Assembly: GCA_037447655.1 (NCBI GenBank)
Contig: JBBHKE010002834.1
Span: forward strand, 218,371-282,370
Source: Zygnema cylindricum
Taxonomy: Eukaryota > Streptophyta > Zygnematophyceae > Zygnematales > Zygnemataceae
Reading direction: 5' to 3'
Length of the DNA stretch: 64,000 bases
In this document: positions 34,763-46,560 of the stretch, piece after piece
Layout of the letters: every line of letters starts with the position of its first letter
Numbering within the stretch: the first letter of the stretch is position 1
Notes under the pieces: model-generated
The model's database searches: none
Told to the model about the DNA's origin: nothing
What the model saw: the letters and a program-made list of their open reading frames with translations, nothing else
Translations under genes and position numbers: made by a program

Positions 34763-37206
34763 ATGCCTTCCACATTCTCTCTCCTCCTCCTTCCCCTCCT
34801 AATTCTGACCGTACGTGCGCAAGTGCCTATAGATCCCGGGGATCGCGCCACTCTTATGGCCATAAAGAGATTTATTCAATTTGACGATTTTGAATATTAC
34901 GGATCTTATGATTGGGTCTATGGTTGGGATTTCTCATTTAATTTATGTTATCAATTTGGGGAAGTTTATTGTAATGAATTTGAGAAATTTGTCGAAATTA
35001 ACTTTGATTATTCTAATTTTGATAAGAATTATTCGTTGAAGGGCATACTTTCGCCATTTTTGGGAAACCTTTTGAGTCTTGAGCGTTTGATTATAATAAA
35101 TCATCGGTTTTATAATGGGGTTCCTTTAATTCTTGGGACACTTAAAATCTTAAATTTTTTGGATTTGTCGCTCAATTATCTCGACCGTTCGATTCCGAAA
35201 GAATTGACAAATTTGAAAAAGTTAGTAACTTTACAATTATCTGGAAATAAACTTGGAGGAAATATACCACTTTCTATTGAAGATATGAGTTCTCTCATAA
35301 GTCTAAATTTGAGCAGCAATTTCCTAACCGGAGCGGTAAATTTAAAATTCAGTACAAAAATTATCAAGATAATGATCTGGGAACTATATAATAGGACCTA
35401 TTTCTCTCACTTTCGATATGCCCCCTTTATGCCCTGTTTTGGAAAATAATTGTATTCCTGATAGTTATTTTCCTTTTTCCATTTGCCCAAAAGAGAGTCA
35501 AAGATCTGCCACAGAATGCTCCAAATTCTGCAACTTGAATCAAAATGGAGGACCTTGTTCAGGTATCTATTCACTTCCAATTTCTTTTTCCTTCAAAAAA
35601 AAAAAAAACAAAAAAAAAACTGAAACTGAAACTGTTCTAATTGGCATTGTTTATTCTGTATCCAAACACAATGTTTTATCATTTAACTTATTTTTTCGTT
35701 TAGTTTGTGGTTTGCTTGCTTCTCTTTTTATTCTTTTCACTCAAAGTCTTTCTCTTCTAGTTTGTGTACATTTGATAGGAGGCCGAACTTTTTCTTCTTT
35801 TTTCTTAATTTGATTTATTCATACGCACGTTTACAGTTCCAGCACTTATTCATAAATACAAAAAAAAAAACCTCATGGTAGCCTTTTAAAAAACCCTCAA
35901 AATTTAAAAGACTCCATTTACTTGTCCCTCTTCTGTCAAAGTCTTTCAATTCATTTTGCCGTATCCCTTCTAAAAGAGCCATTTTTTGCCTAAAAATGTG
36001 GAACCATATACCCTACCCTAAATTGAAAACCAGCCCAATTCAGATTTTCACCAGCTCTATATTTTTTGTTTTTTCCTTTACCCATTTGTTTAACCCTAAA
36101 ACTCTTGCAAGAAACCAAACCGAGCGAAAGAGGGGTGGAGGGAGACAGGGCTTGGGATCTGCTCAATAAACGCGACAGGAGCGTTTTGCACTTGCGACAG
36201 CAGTACGCCAAAATCCAATTTTACCTGTTCGGGGTTCCCCAAACTACCACCACCCCCCCCTAAACTCTCCCTCCCTCCCCCATTTCGCAATCCTTCACCT
36301 CCTCCTTCTCGTCCCCATCCACCGTCTCCTCCGTCCTTAATGCCACCTCCTCTCCCTCTCCCTCCTCTCCCTCGCGGGCCTCCTCCACCTATCCGTCCTC
36401 CACTGCCTCCCTCTCCTCAGCCTCCGGTTTCTCAATGCCCTCCTCCCTCTCCTCCTGTCCAGAGCCCTGTCGCCACGGCTCTACTAAATCTCAAAAGGGG
36501 AATCTTATTTGATCCTAATGGGGTTTTGGAATCGTGGGAAGCGGTAATTAAAGTGGGGAAATGGTGTGTTTTGCCGAGAATCGAGTGCGATAATCTTCGG
36601 AATATAGTGGGTTTAATATTACCCACAAAGGGTTTAGTGAGAACGTTGTCTCCCTCCATCGGTAATCTCACTACTCTTGTAAAATTGGATCTTTCCGATA
36701 ATTATTTCAGTTCCAATATTCCCTCCACTATAGGGCAATTGGTAAATCTCCAGGAATTGTTTCTCTCCGGAAACGATTTTTCGAGTGGAGTTTTGCAGAG
36801 TATCGGAAATTTGACGGCGTTAAAAAAATTAAGACTCAATCGAAACCGATTAACGGGTACTATTCCACCGAAAATCAGTAATTTGACCAATCTTCAAGTT
36901 CTGGATTTATCGAATAACCAATTTAACGGTTCGCTCCCGAGCTCGATTGGGTCCCTTGTGAATATAACTCAACTGTATTTACGAAATAACATGTTAACTG
37001 GTTTCCTTCAGATTCAATTTCAGGGTCGAATGGAGCTTTACGTCGACGTTTCGTCGAATTTCCTTTCGGGAACACCAAAATTAGGGAGGCAAAATATGGA
37101 TTTTTGTAGCGTTTTACTCGGATTGAATTGTTTTACTTTGTCGAATGCCACTCTTAGTTGTTATAATGGGGTCCAACGTCCGGCTTCCGAATGTGTAAAT
37201 AAGTAA
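34763..37206 (+). pseudogene. LRR gene C: two-module secreted LRR gene with a frameshift in exon 1
   Basis: Exon 1 is 34763-35562 and exon 2 is 36125-37206, with the conserved TCAG|GTAT donor and GAG|CG acceptor. The frame opens with a signal peptide (about 1-19), an N-cap and LRR units, then breaks between about 35351 and 35395. Compared with B, one T is missing after AGTAC at 35355 and four bases are missing near 35380, so the frame ends at 35449. The cysteine tail resumes in another frame (35418-35562) and splices in phase 1 to exon 2, which is fully open: Cys motif, Pro-rich hinge, N-cap, LRR units, final tail ending CVNK. Module 1 has one LRR unit fewer than B and lacks the NNYYG stretch. 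Sequencing error is an alternative, but two separate deletions favour real decay. Confidence 0.8.
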
Positions 37207-38059
37207 TCTATCTATCGCTATTTAATGTAGTTTAGTCTAGTTATCTATGTGTTTTACGATTGCTGTTCCTCTTTTTTTTTGCCTATTGTTTTTAACTCTT
37301 GCTACAATATAGCGTGAGGTGTGACTTCCAGATAAAAATAAGAAAAATCCTCATTTCAGTTTATTTTAGTTTAGTTACGTTTGTGTCTTTTTAATGTCGT
37401 TTCTTCTTCTTTTTTTTTTTCTTTACTTTTTTTGTGGTTTTCTTTTTCTGAGCATTTAATTTGCCCGATTTTGGTTTTTTGACATAATGAAGTTTACGTT
37501 TGATAATTAACAAAACGAACTACTGTGTAAATTACCAAAAAAAAAAAAAAAACGCATTAGAAGTGGAAGTGAATTGCATAAACTGTTCAATAAAACAATA
37601 GATTTTAATTGTTTAACATACCAGATTTCAAGTCGAATTACAGACTCCTCAAACACGTAAAAGAACAAAACAAAAAACTAAACAAAGGAGAAAGTGCAGA
37701 TTTCGTTTTAAATTGTGTTTTAAACATTGAAAATTGCTATTGATTATCAACATGATAAATGTGTTTTGGAAGTTAAGGACGTGGTGGGCAAGCGAGAGAG
37801 AAATTGGAGAAAAACATGAAAGAGAAAAGAGAAAATTATCATGGCAGAGTCCAATTTGGAAGCAAAGAATAGGCCACAACAAGAAGACAAACGAGGAGCA
37901 AAGGAGAAGGATTGTCTGCTCAACATAGCGGTGAATTGAACGCACAAAAGTGAACACTTTGTTTACCGAGTCTGGCTCTAGAACTAGATAAAACTAAACG
38001 CAGAGTATAAAAAGGTAGAATTACAATTTATATTGTGATTATCGTGAAAGATTTATTAA
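37207..38059 (+). other. Conserved 3' flank of LRR gene C
   Basis: It matches the 3' flank of B closely, for example TCTATCTATCGCTATTTAATG just after the stop, and that of A. It ends exactly where the LTR starts. Confidence 0.6.
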
Positions 38060-39110
38060 TGTTAGTGCGGAAATGGGAATGATAGTTGAAAGTTTCATGT
38101 CACTAAGTCTGCCGTCAGTAAAGACATGAAGAGGAAGCTAAGTTGATAGGTGGTTCTTCTTAATAGGTTGAGACCATAATTAACCTCTAAGATAAAAGAT
38201 TACTTCGGTTTAAGGAGTGGATGTTATCACCTGTCTTGAAAGTTCCAAGATACTTCCAATTTTAAGTGTTATGTTGAAGAGAGAGAGAATGCATACCTTA
38301 ATTGTGCGAAGAACCAATATGTGAAGCACCGTATACGGTTGTGCATGCTTACCTTCAATAGTTATTTCGTCTTATTTTTTGGTTTTGTACGATTATAAAA
38401 TCTTCAGGTGCGAAGGACCATGGTATGGAATTTCGTCCAGCGCACAGATCATTTTTGGCGCAAAGGTGTTTTATTGGGTGCGTCCGTCTCTGGCTGTTAC
38501 CCAAGTGTCCATTGTGAGTTAGTAGAGCATTGTGAGTTAGTAGAGTTAGTGCGAGACATACTGCAAACTAAGCCTTCGTTGCAGTAGTGGTCTTAGTCAT
38601 AAAAGAATATGTGTCGGAGTGAGAGATGCATGTGAGTCAATAAGAAGAGTGAGAGTAAAGAGGGAGTCAAAATTAGTAATAGTATGGGAAAAGAAGACTT
38701 CGGCTTAATATATGTTGATATTTGGCCTGCATGACGGCTTTTACTTGTGCGAATGTTCTTTCAAGCTTGCATTGTGTCAATGATTTGGCGGTTGACAGCA
38801 TTGTTTGCGATCCTCACAATTGGTATCAGAGATTGGTTGTTATCGAGTTAGTTGTGTACTCTGTGAGAAAACTGTGGCTAATGTTGTCACCAAGGGCGAA
38901 GAGCAAAAAAAACATGTCTCGTCTCCTGCACCGTCGTTTACTCCTCCACCTAGGCAGCATGACATATAACCTAAATCGCGTGAAAATGGTGTTAGTGGAG
39001 CTCACTTTGATAAGGCTTTCCCCACCGATCCGTTAGGGCAATAGTTGGAAGAAAAGACCGTGAGAGCTAAATCTCTTACATCTCGTAAGATCTCGTTTGT
39101 ATGTCTTACC
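38060..39110 (+). mobile_element. LTR retrotransposon 5' end (LTR, primer-binding site, leader) downstream of gene C
   Basis: The LTR runs from TGTTAG at 38060 to CTCACA at about 38818, near-inverted ends (5 of 6). Two bases later TGGTATCAGAG (38821-38831) matches the plant tRNA-iMet primer-binding site. The following 280 bp matches the remnant downstream of A. An open frame at 38722-39036 spans the LTR/leader junction and is not a gag protein. No polymerase region follows, so the element is truncated near 39110. Confidence 0.75.
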
Positions 39111-39505
39111 AATTATGATGCCACGTAGGTTTGTTGTCATATATTTTAAAGCGATTTTGTAATCCATGTGTTCAAAATTCATTGGTACCACGTAAGGTAA
39201 GAACAGATATTAAAAATCGTCAATGATTTTCATACCGACCAAAAGTATTCAATTTCTTACCATGTACGTGCGTACCAAGTCATCGTACAACACAGCTTTT
39301 GTACTCTTTGCAGACGCCTTGTTAGATACCTGCTCATTTTTTTAGGGTTTTGGTTTTTTGCGTGACGAAAGAGCGGTGGCGTGACGAATGAGCGTTGCTA
39401 AAAATAGTGTGACGAATGGGTGCCAACAAAAATAGCGTGTGCGTTATGAGATTTAGATTTTGAATGCATATATCATGTGCAATTTTTTTTTATTTCCGTC
39501 CGTTA
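39111..39505. other. Spacer, nothing identified
   Basis: No element ends or genes seen; some similarity to 30600-30850 (for example the TTTTTAGGGTT block) suggests a shared old repeat. Confidence 0.35.
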
Positions 39506-40044
39506 CACCGCGAATCGTTATTAGTGTCAAAGTTTAAATAGCGTTGAAGAAAATTTACCGTACTTGATGCTAATTAAGAATTTGATTTTTTTCAAAAAAC
39601 AGGTGTATCCTAATTTTGGCGTTAATGCCAATTTGGGAACAGCAAAAATGGAATATTTACCGTACGATTATATACATTAATATATGTATCCGTACAAAAT
39701 ATTAGAAATCGTACGCCGTCGCGAATTTAAAATATCCGTACATGCCATACTAATTTACGTGTCAGACTAATCCCGTTTTTTTAGCGCACGTTCATATGCG
39801 TGCGCGTCTGATTTAATTCATTTTTTGTAAATTTTCACTTGGAAAGGTACATTTACGTACGGTCTGACATCGACCGTACACCATACTATTTAGATTTTAT
39901 TGTACTTTCGGGCTTTACGCTATTTTGTACGATACCTTAATTAACGTCAAAGAAAAATTAAAATCATGTATCCTATTTGAAAAAAAAAATCAGTATATTA
40001 AAAACCCAAATTAGAGTTATTGACACTAATAACGATTTGCGGTG
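39506..40044. mobile_element. TA-flanked MITE, long form
   Basis: Ends CACCGCGAATCGTTATTAG and CTAATAACGATTTGCGGTG are flanked by TA. The interior has the GGTCTGACATCGACCGTAC block of the long form. Confidence 0.7.
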
Positions 40045-40074
40045 TAGTTGCCCTCCAAACACGTATGCTCAAGC

Positions 40075-40271
40075 GACCGTCCGATCGTCCGAATCTGGTG
40101 GTGTAAATAAAATTTCTTGGTCCGAATGTTTTAACTGGTCTAATTTTTGGTTCGAATGTTTTAATTGGTCCGAATAGGTCCGAATACATTATGGGTCTTA
40201 AGGTCATATTGTATGTTTTGCATACAATAGGCATATTGTATGGGCTTACTTTCACCTACTTTTGAACTATG
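40075..40271. mobile_element. Partial CATAGTTCAAAAG-family MITE
   Basis: It joins the family interior at GCGACCGTCCGATCGTCC and runs to the right end CCTACTTTTGAACTATG. The left third is missing. Confidence 0.65.
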
Positions 40272-40459
40272 CCCTTAACGTACAAATAACGTACAAATAA
40301 TTAACGTATTATGTAAATCCGTATACAGCTCCCGGTCAGTTTTAACGTCAAAAAAAAAAAATCTGGCAAGATACCCTAGTAGGTGCTTAAAATGTACAAT
40401 TTTTAACAAGCTGACGCAAGTGAATGCGCGTAGCAAAAATGTTGTCTGCTATTAGCAAT

Positions 40460-42365
40460 TCCCATAGTTAAATGTGTAATCGTCCGACGCGCGAGTTACC
40501 GCTCGGCTCTTCAGTTTGGTTATTAACTTATTATCATAGTTCAAAAGTAGGCGTTTTTATGGTAGGCCTTTGGTAGGCGCACAAAACTTGGCACAAAACT
40601 CGCGCAGAGTAGGCATACTGTATGTGTGTGCGTTTGTGCACACTTTTGTACGAACGTACGAATCTGACGTATGATCATAGTACAGCGCACGCCGCTGGAC
40701 GAAATTTCAGCGAACTGACTCAGCGTAGGATGAGTTGTGTTATGGGCTTTTCATGTGATCTTCTTACATCGCTACTTTGATCAGCGACCGTCCGATCGTC
40801 CAAATCTGACGGTTTGAATAAAAAATGCCTCAAAACTCACATATTTTATTTTTTTTGTCCGAATGTTTTTCAAAATTTAGACATGACGTTTAATTCTCTA
40901 TCGATCGATGTGTTTTTTTCATTTTGCGACCAATACAATATGGGTCTTAAGGTCATATTGTATGTTTTACATACAATAGGCATATTGTATGGGCCTACTT
41001 TCACCTACTTTTGAACTATGCTTATTATGGTTGAATTCCGTACGGATTTTCATTTCGAACCTTTGACTGTCGTCAACATTCGTACATTTCAATTATGGTT
41101 TGTGCCGAGATGGTCTAACCATCGCGTTGCTGGAAATAAAATCTTCTTTAGAATTGGAGGTTTTCGAAATTCAAAAGATATTGCTCATTTGACCACCCGT
41201 AAACTGTACGGATGTACGGCGCACGTTTTGTCTTCCAGCGGACAACCGATCATTTTTTTTTCCTTACCGACAAAATTTTCCAGTGTCTGGTGCAGTCGAA
41301 TGTGGACCAAAAAGAGTCAGATCTGGACGGCCGAAAAGAAAGAAAAAGACAACGTGAAAAAAAGACAAAATATTTCCGTTTTCACTGTCTCTCCGGCGTG
41401 GTGCGTCATCTTATCCAGTGGATTGTCAGCTAGTCGGTGATGATGTCAGCACGTCATAAAAATCAGAGATCCAGGCTGTCAAGGATTTCTTTCTGTACTT
41501 CAGGGAAGATCCCAATGTAAAACGACAAACGTGTTTGAAGGAGGTTTTGGACTGTAGTGTCCCGGTTTTTTGCATAGTTTTTTAAAGAAAGCGCATACGA
41601 ATTGCTTCGCGGTTTTGTGATCCCTCTGGTTTGGAAATATATATTTGTACGGAAAGAACGAGAGCGTCAGCCCCGTTGACATTGCCACGTGGGAAGCCAG
41701 ATAACGGCAACTGGGGAGTTTGTGAATCGTGAACAACCTGAATAAAACGACAAATATAATAAAATCTCAAATTTGCTTCTGAGGACCTCCTCACTCACAC
41801 GTGTATAATACGTCATCTGACAGTTCTTGGAATTCTGACGCTCCACCAATCGTAAGCGAAAAGTGGATCTTCGGAAGACCAGGGATAGCGTCCAGCTGTA
41901 CGGATGGAGATCGGACGGCGGACAGATGCCTTATTTTTTCGCAAATAACCGGTCGCTTCGTGCGGAGATCTGAGCGCTTACATACACAAAATAGTCTTGA
42001 ATAATCGTATGGCCAACATGATCCCCAAATATCCTACCGCTTCTTAGTTAGGTGTCCACGACGGGGTATTAAAGGGCAATCAAGTTTTGAGCCAGATGCC
42101 AGCTGGTCTATCTCTCATTGGTCGGCGTGGTAGATGATGTCAGCAGCACAAAATTCCAAAGGTACAGCTTTTCCGTACGATTGTTCCAGCACGCATCTGA
42201 AAACATCGACTTTGCAGGAGTTCTTGCCGTGTGTAGCCAACCGACATATTTGTACAGCTGTCAGCCCCTAGAAAGTGGAAGACTTTATTGCTCAAGGTAA
42301 AGTCTTAAACCATCTGCAAAGTACAGTACGGCACATTGTAAATTTTTGATAAAAAGTGGACGCTA
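40460..42365. repeat. Inverted-duplication arm 2 (partner at about 195-1640)
   Basis: The reverse complement matches 195-1640. It is interrupted by the MITE at 40535-41020; without that the arms have similar length. The open frame 41018-41440 matches 1222-1557 on the opposite strand but shows no recognisable domain and many differences. Confidence 0.7.
40535..41020. mobile_element. hAT-type MITE, CATAGTTCAAAAG family, with exact target duplication
   Basis: Starts CATAGTTCAAAAGTAGGCG and ends CCTACTTTTGAACTATG, flanked on both sides by CTTATTAT (8 bp). The paralogous site near 1548-1558 lacks the insertion. It is longer than its relatives because of an extra roughly 180-bp internal segment. 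Confidence 0.85.
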
Positions 42366-42639
42366 TATGTGATAGCCTATTCCCACCGGAAAAAAAATCA
42401 CTTCAGCAACAGACGGGCGTTCAAATAATGTACGGCTTTCCGAGCATCGACTGTTGTTCTCGGAAGTTCCCGGAAAACCGTACAATAGAATTTCTTCAAA
42501 ATATTTGATGATATTGAAGTCGGGTTAAGGTTGCGTCTTTCTTTGAAACATGCAAACAACATCCGAACGGCTATTTCATTGTTTTCGCGCGCAGAAACTA
42601 TCCAACTTTGAACCACCGTCGTCGTCCTTCGAACATTCA

Positions 42640-42661
42640 TTCTCTCTCTCTCTCTCTCTCG
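42640..42661. repeat. (TC)n microsatellite
   Basis: A short run of TC dinucleotides in otherwise unassigned sequence (42366-42830). Confidence 0.8.
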
Positions 42662-42830
42662 TTTGATGACGTCGAAGTGTGTGACGTGTCACAGGACACC
42701 TTCAATCGGAGTTACGTGCCAAAACTTTGGTGTGAAAAATACCCGTTTTTCGCTGAGTTTTAGAAAAATCATCGTAATGTGCAAAAAGTTACAAATGGTC
42801 CGGTGGGAATAGGTAATGAGTTCCGTCGGG

Positions 42831-43807
42831 TAGTGTTGGGTATCGGGTAATTTCATATCGCGATAATTTCGAAATTTGATCTATCGAATATCGATCAAGC
42901 AAAGTCTTCGATATATCGTACCGAGACCAACATAAATTATCGCGATATATATCGCGATATATTGTATTGTATAAATTCAATATTTTATATTATTATGTTG
43001 TTTTAGCGATAAAGACAAATTTTATGATACGTGACGTACGACGTGATTCTCGTTCCGTGACTTAAAGGTAACGCCGCAAAATGTAACCGACAAAAAAGTA
43101 CTAATACTGTAATTCATATAGTTGGTAATTCATATAGTTACTTATTTAAGTATGTACTACGTACGAAACTTCACATACAAAAATTTGAAATTTCACACTA
43201 ATTTAGTCAAAGTATGATATGAAAAAAAAAATTGCAGACTGTTCAGGAAGGCAGGAATACCTACCAATCTGCAATCTGCAGGAAAATTGGTATAATTTTT
43301 TATTCTTGTTTTTAGGGTTTATTTTATGAAGTGTACAAAATGTGAATTCTTATTATTATTTTTATTAATTGGAGTAGTAGTAGCTAGTACTACCCGCTGC
43401 TTCAGTAGCACTGCCAGCAGCTAGTACTACTACTAACAGTTGCAGCTAGTCCCAGTTGAAGTAGCACTAATACTGGCAACATCAGTAGGTAGTACTAGCA
43501 GCTGCAATAACACTACTTATGGCAGCAGCTGCACCTAGTACTGGCAGCTGCAATAGTACTAGGTGCAAGCATAAGCAGTAGCTAATACTACCAGTTGCAG
43601 TAGCACTTGTACTGGCAGCAGCAGTAGCAACTACCAAGATTTATTTTATTTTATTTTAAGAAGCCTCGATATATCGACGATATGATATATTGGCGATATA
43701 TCGCGATATTTTGATTTTCGATATATCGAAGCGATATATTGATTATCGAGTACCTGAAATTCGATATATATCGAATATCGGCAATTGGTCCTCGATACCC
43801 AACATTA
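42831..43807. mobile_element. Non-autonomous hAT-like element, about 975 bp
   Basis: Left end TAGTGTTGGGTATCGGGTAA and right end CTCGATACCCAACATTA are inverted repeats resembling the intact hAT family (TAGTGTTGTGTATCGG). Both subterminal regions are packed with TATCG/CGATA motifs. The right end abuts a TA-type MITE at 43808, so its own target duplication cannot be read with confidence. Confidence 0.65.
43371..43640. repeat. Degenerate AGTACTAGC/AGCTGCAGT array inside the hAT-like element
   Basis: Units such as GCAGCAGTAGCAACTA and AGTAGCACTAATACTGGCA recur irregularly over about 270 bp. The composition, rich in AGT and GCA triplets, is unlike the flanking sequence. Confidence 0.7.
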
Positions 43808-44402
43808 CACTACGAATTGTTATTAGAGTAAATAACGCTAATTCGACCGCTCGAAATTTCGACTCCATCACGTCAAATAGAGTAAATGATTCTAAATTTT
43901 TCATTATTCTAATTTAGGTAAGGTTTAATTAGCGTAAAAAATTATGATATAGGTTCGTTTAAAATAGTGTGGAGTACAAACGACGTCCGACCGTGCAAAA
44001 TTGTACTTTTATAAGTAAAAAGGTATAAATAATGATTTAATATAATTGCGCTCGCACGTGAAATTGCACTAAACAAAAAATCAATCATATCGAAAAAGCC
44101 GTTTGCATAACTCTCGTCCGTTGACAGCATCGTCGTCAGTGTGAACATTAACTGACATTCAGCGCGACAAATAGTATTTATGCCATAATGACGTCAAAAC
44201 TATACGGACTGACAGATTTTGTACGTCTACGTAATTTAGTGTTCATAGTTTCAGCGCGGATAATTATTGCCGACATAACCCAATATAGAGTACTTAAATA
44301 AATTAGAGTAAACTTCCTCTGTGAAAAAGTTCTATCACATAAATTAGAGTTCATTACTCTATTTTTTTTTTTGTTTTTTTACTCTAATTACGATTCGCGG
44401 TG
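43808..44402. mobile_element. TA-flanked MITE, long form
   Basis: Ends CACTACGAATTGTTATTAG and CTAATTACGATTCGCGGTG are flanked by TA. The segment 44232-44402 is shared with 45645-45835. Confidence 0.65.
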
Positions 44403-44524
44403 TAATAACTGAAGAAACTGAACTTTTTGATGCTTCAACGTTTTTTTTCTTTTTTTTTTGGTTGGATTTCATACTTTTTAACATTGTTTGGCAAAACATT
44501 AAAAAATATAATAAAAATCCTGTT

Positions 44525-45518
44525 TCACCAGTAGTAATTAGTGTAAAATTTGTAGTAAGTTAAAAATTTGAAGTAGTTAATGTAAAATTTAAAGTAATAA
44601 GTGTGAAATGTGAAAGAGTAAGTATATATCATAAATTTATTTAGAATAAGCTTTGAAGCATTAAGTGTAAAATTTGAAGTAAAAATTGTAAAATTTGAAG
44701 TAGCAAGTGTAAAATTTGTAGTAATTAGTGTAAAATATGTCACTTTTAAGTACTGAAATGTATAGCATGAAGTGGGAAGTGTAAAATTTGAAGTAATTAT
44801 TGTAAAAAAATCTAGTAGTGAGTGTTAAAATTGAAATAGTGGCATAATTTTTAAATGTATATACAGTCAAATTTGAAGATTAGAATGAAACATTTTAAGA
44901 AGGAAGTGTAAATTGTATCAAATTTGAATTATTCAATGTAAAATTTGTGGTACTTAGTAAAAATGTAAAATTTGAAGTAGTTAGCGTAAAGTTTGAATCA
45001 ATTAGTGTAGAATTTGAGCAAATAGTGTTAGAAATGGAAGCAATTTTAGAATAAATTAATGTTAAATTTGATCGGAAACTGTAAAAACTGTAGTAGGTGT
45101 AAAATTTGAAGCAGTCAGTGTAAAGTTTGTCAAAAATTGAAGTCCAGAACTGAAATTTGAAGTAGCAATGGAAAAATTCGAAGTTATTAGTGAAAAAATT
45201 GAAGTCATTAGTGCGAAATTTGAAGTAATTAGTGCGAAATTTGAAGTAATTAGTATAAATTTGAAGTCATTAGTGCTAAATTTGAAGTAATTAGTGTGAA
45301 ATTTGAAGTAATTAGTATAAAATATGAAGTCATTAGTGCGAAATTTGAAGTAATTAGTGTAAAATTTGAAGTCATTAGTGCGAAATTCGAAGTAATTAGT
45401 GTAAAATTTGAATAAATTAGTGCGAAATTCGACTTAATTAGTGTAAATGTTAAAGGGTGTTGCGTAAATGGAACTTATTTAGTGTAAAACTTGAAAGTAT
45501 TGTGTGTAAAATTTGAAG
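44525..45518. repeat. Minisatellite, unit about 21 bp (AGTGTAAAATTTGAAGTAATT)
   Basis: About 1 kb of imperfect tandem copies. The most regular part is 45170-45430, where AGTG(C/T)(A/G)AAATTTGAAGT(A/C)ATT repeats almost without gaps. Tyr/Phe/Thr-rich open frames on the minus strand are by-products of the repeat. Confidence 0.9.
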
Positions 45519-45520
45519 TA

Positions 45521-45835
45521 CACCGCGAATCGTTATTAGCGTTATGAACTCTATATCGGCACCCCAAAATTTTGACATTAATACCTTAAATAGAATAAAC
45601 TACACTATTTAAGGACGTGGACCATAATCTGCCACGTCTCCTGTAATTTAGTGTTCATAGTTTCAGCGCGGATAATTATTGCCGACATAACCCAATATAG
45701 AGTACTTAAATAAATTAGAGTAAACTTCCTCTGTGAAAAAGTTCTATCACATAAATTAGAGATCATTACTCTAATTGTTTTTTTTTTGGTTTTTTTACTC
45801 TAATTTTTTCATTACTCTAATTACGATTCGCGGCG
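45521..45835. mobile_element. TA-flanked MITE next to the minisatellite
   Basis: Ends CACCGCGAATCGTTATTAGC and CTAATTACGATTCGCGGCG are flanked by TA. The left half resembles 21897-22095 and the right half resembles the end of 43808-44402, so it is a chimera of two subfamilies. Confidence 0.7.
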
Positions 45836-46134
45836 TACCGTCGAGAAACAAAATTCAACCTTGTTGACGTCATCTTGTCATTCTTTTTTTTGAGAGGTGC
45901 ACAGGCGTACGAATTTTGGACTTCCAACACGACGTGTACGGTTTTATTCGCCCGCCGATCGCATAATTTTTCCGTGGTCCATCAAGCGTTTCCAGCATAG
46001 ATGTCCTATGCGCATAAAACGCACGGAGTAAACTAACGAATACTACGTTCCGTGCGCATAAAACAATTTCAAACTTTTAAAATTCGTAGGTAAAATTCGT
46101 ACTTTTTTTAACAAGTACTAATTAAAAATTTAAA

Positions 46135-46560
46135 TATTCAATACCGCAGAAAAACTGATAAATGCAACGAACTAGCGGCGAGCGCCGGAATTTACGGCGT
46201 TTCCAACGGCGGCTTCCTTCTAAAGACGGAGTGGAGGACAGATGAAAATACGCGCGCGCAATTGAAGCAAAACGGCTCAAGGAAGCCGCCATTGGAGACG
46301 CCATAAATTCCGCCGCTCGCCGCTCAGATAAAAATACGCGTGCGAGATGCCAAAAATTCCGTCACTCGCCGCTCAGATAAAAATACGCGTGCGAGAGGCC
46401 ATAAATTCCGCGGCTCGCCGCTCAGATAAAAATACGCGCGCGCAAATGAAGCAAAACTGAACAAGCGGTGAGCGGCGGAATTTACGGCGTCTCCAACGGC
46501 GGCTTCCTTCTGAAGACGGAGTGGAGGACATATAAAAAATACGCGCGCGCAAATGACGCA
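46135..46560. repeat. Mixed direct and inverted repeat cluster
   Basis: GGCGGCTTCCTTCT(A/G)AAGACGG occurs near 46197 and 46497 in direct orientation. CGCTCAGATAAAAATACGCG occurs three times between 46320 and 46440, and GCCGCCATTGGAGACGCC near 46286 is the inverted form of the flanking copies. Open frames here are products of the repeat. Confidence 0.75.

Noticed and set aside
38722-39036. Retroviral-type gag start
   Set aside because: The frame crosses the LTR end and primer-binding site and contains no zinc knuckle or capsid motif.
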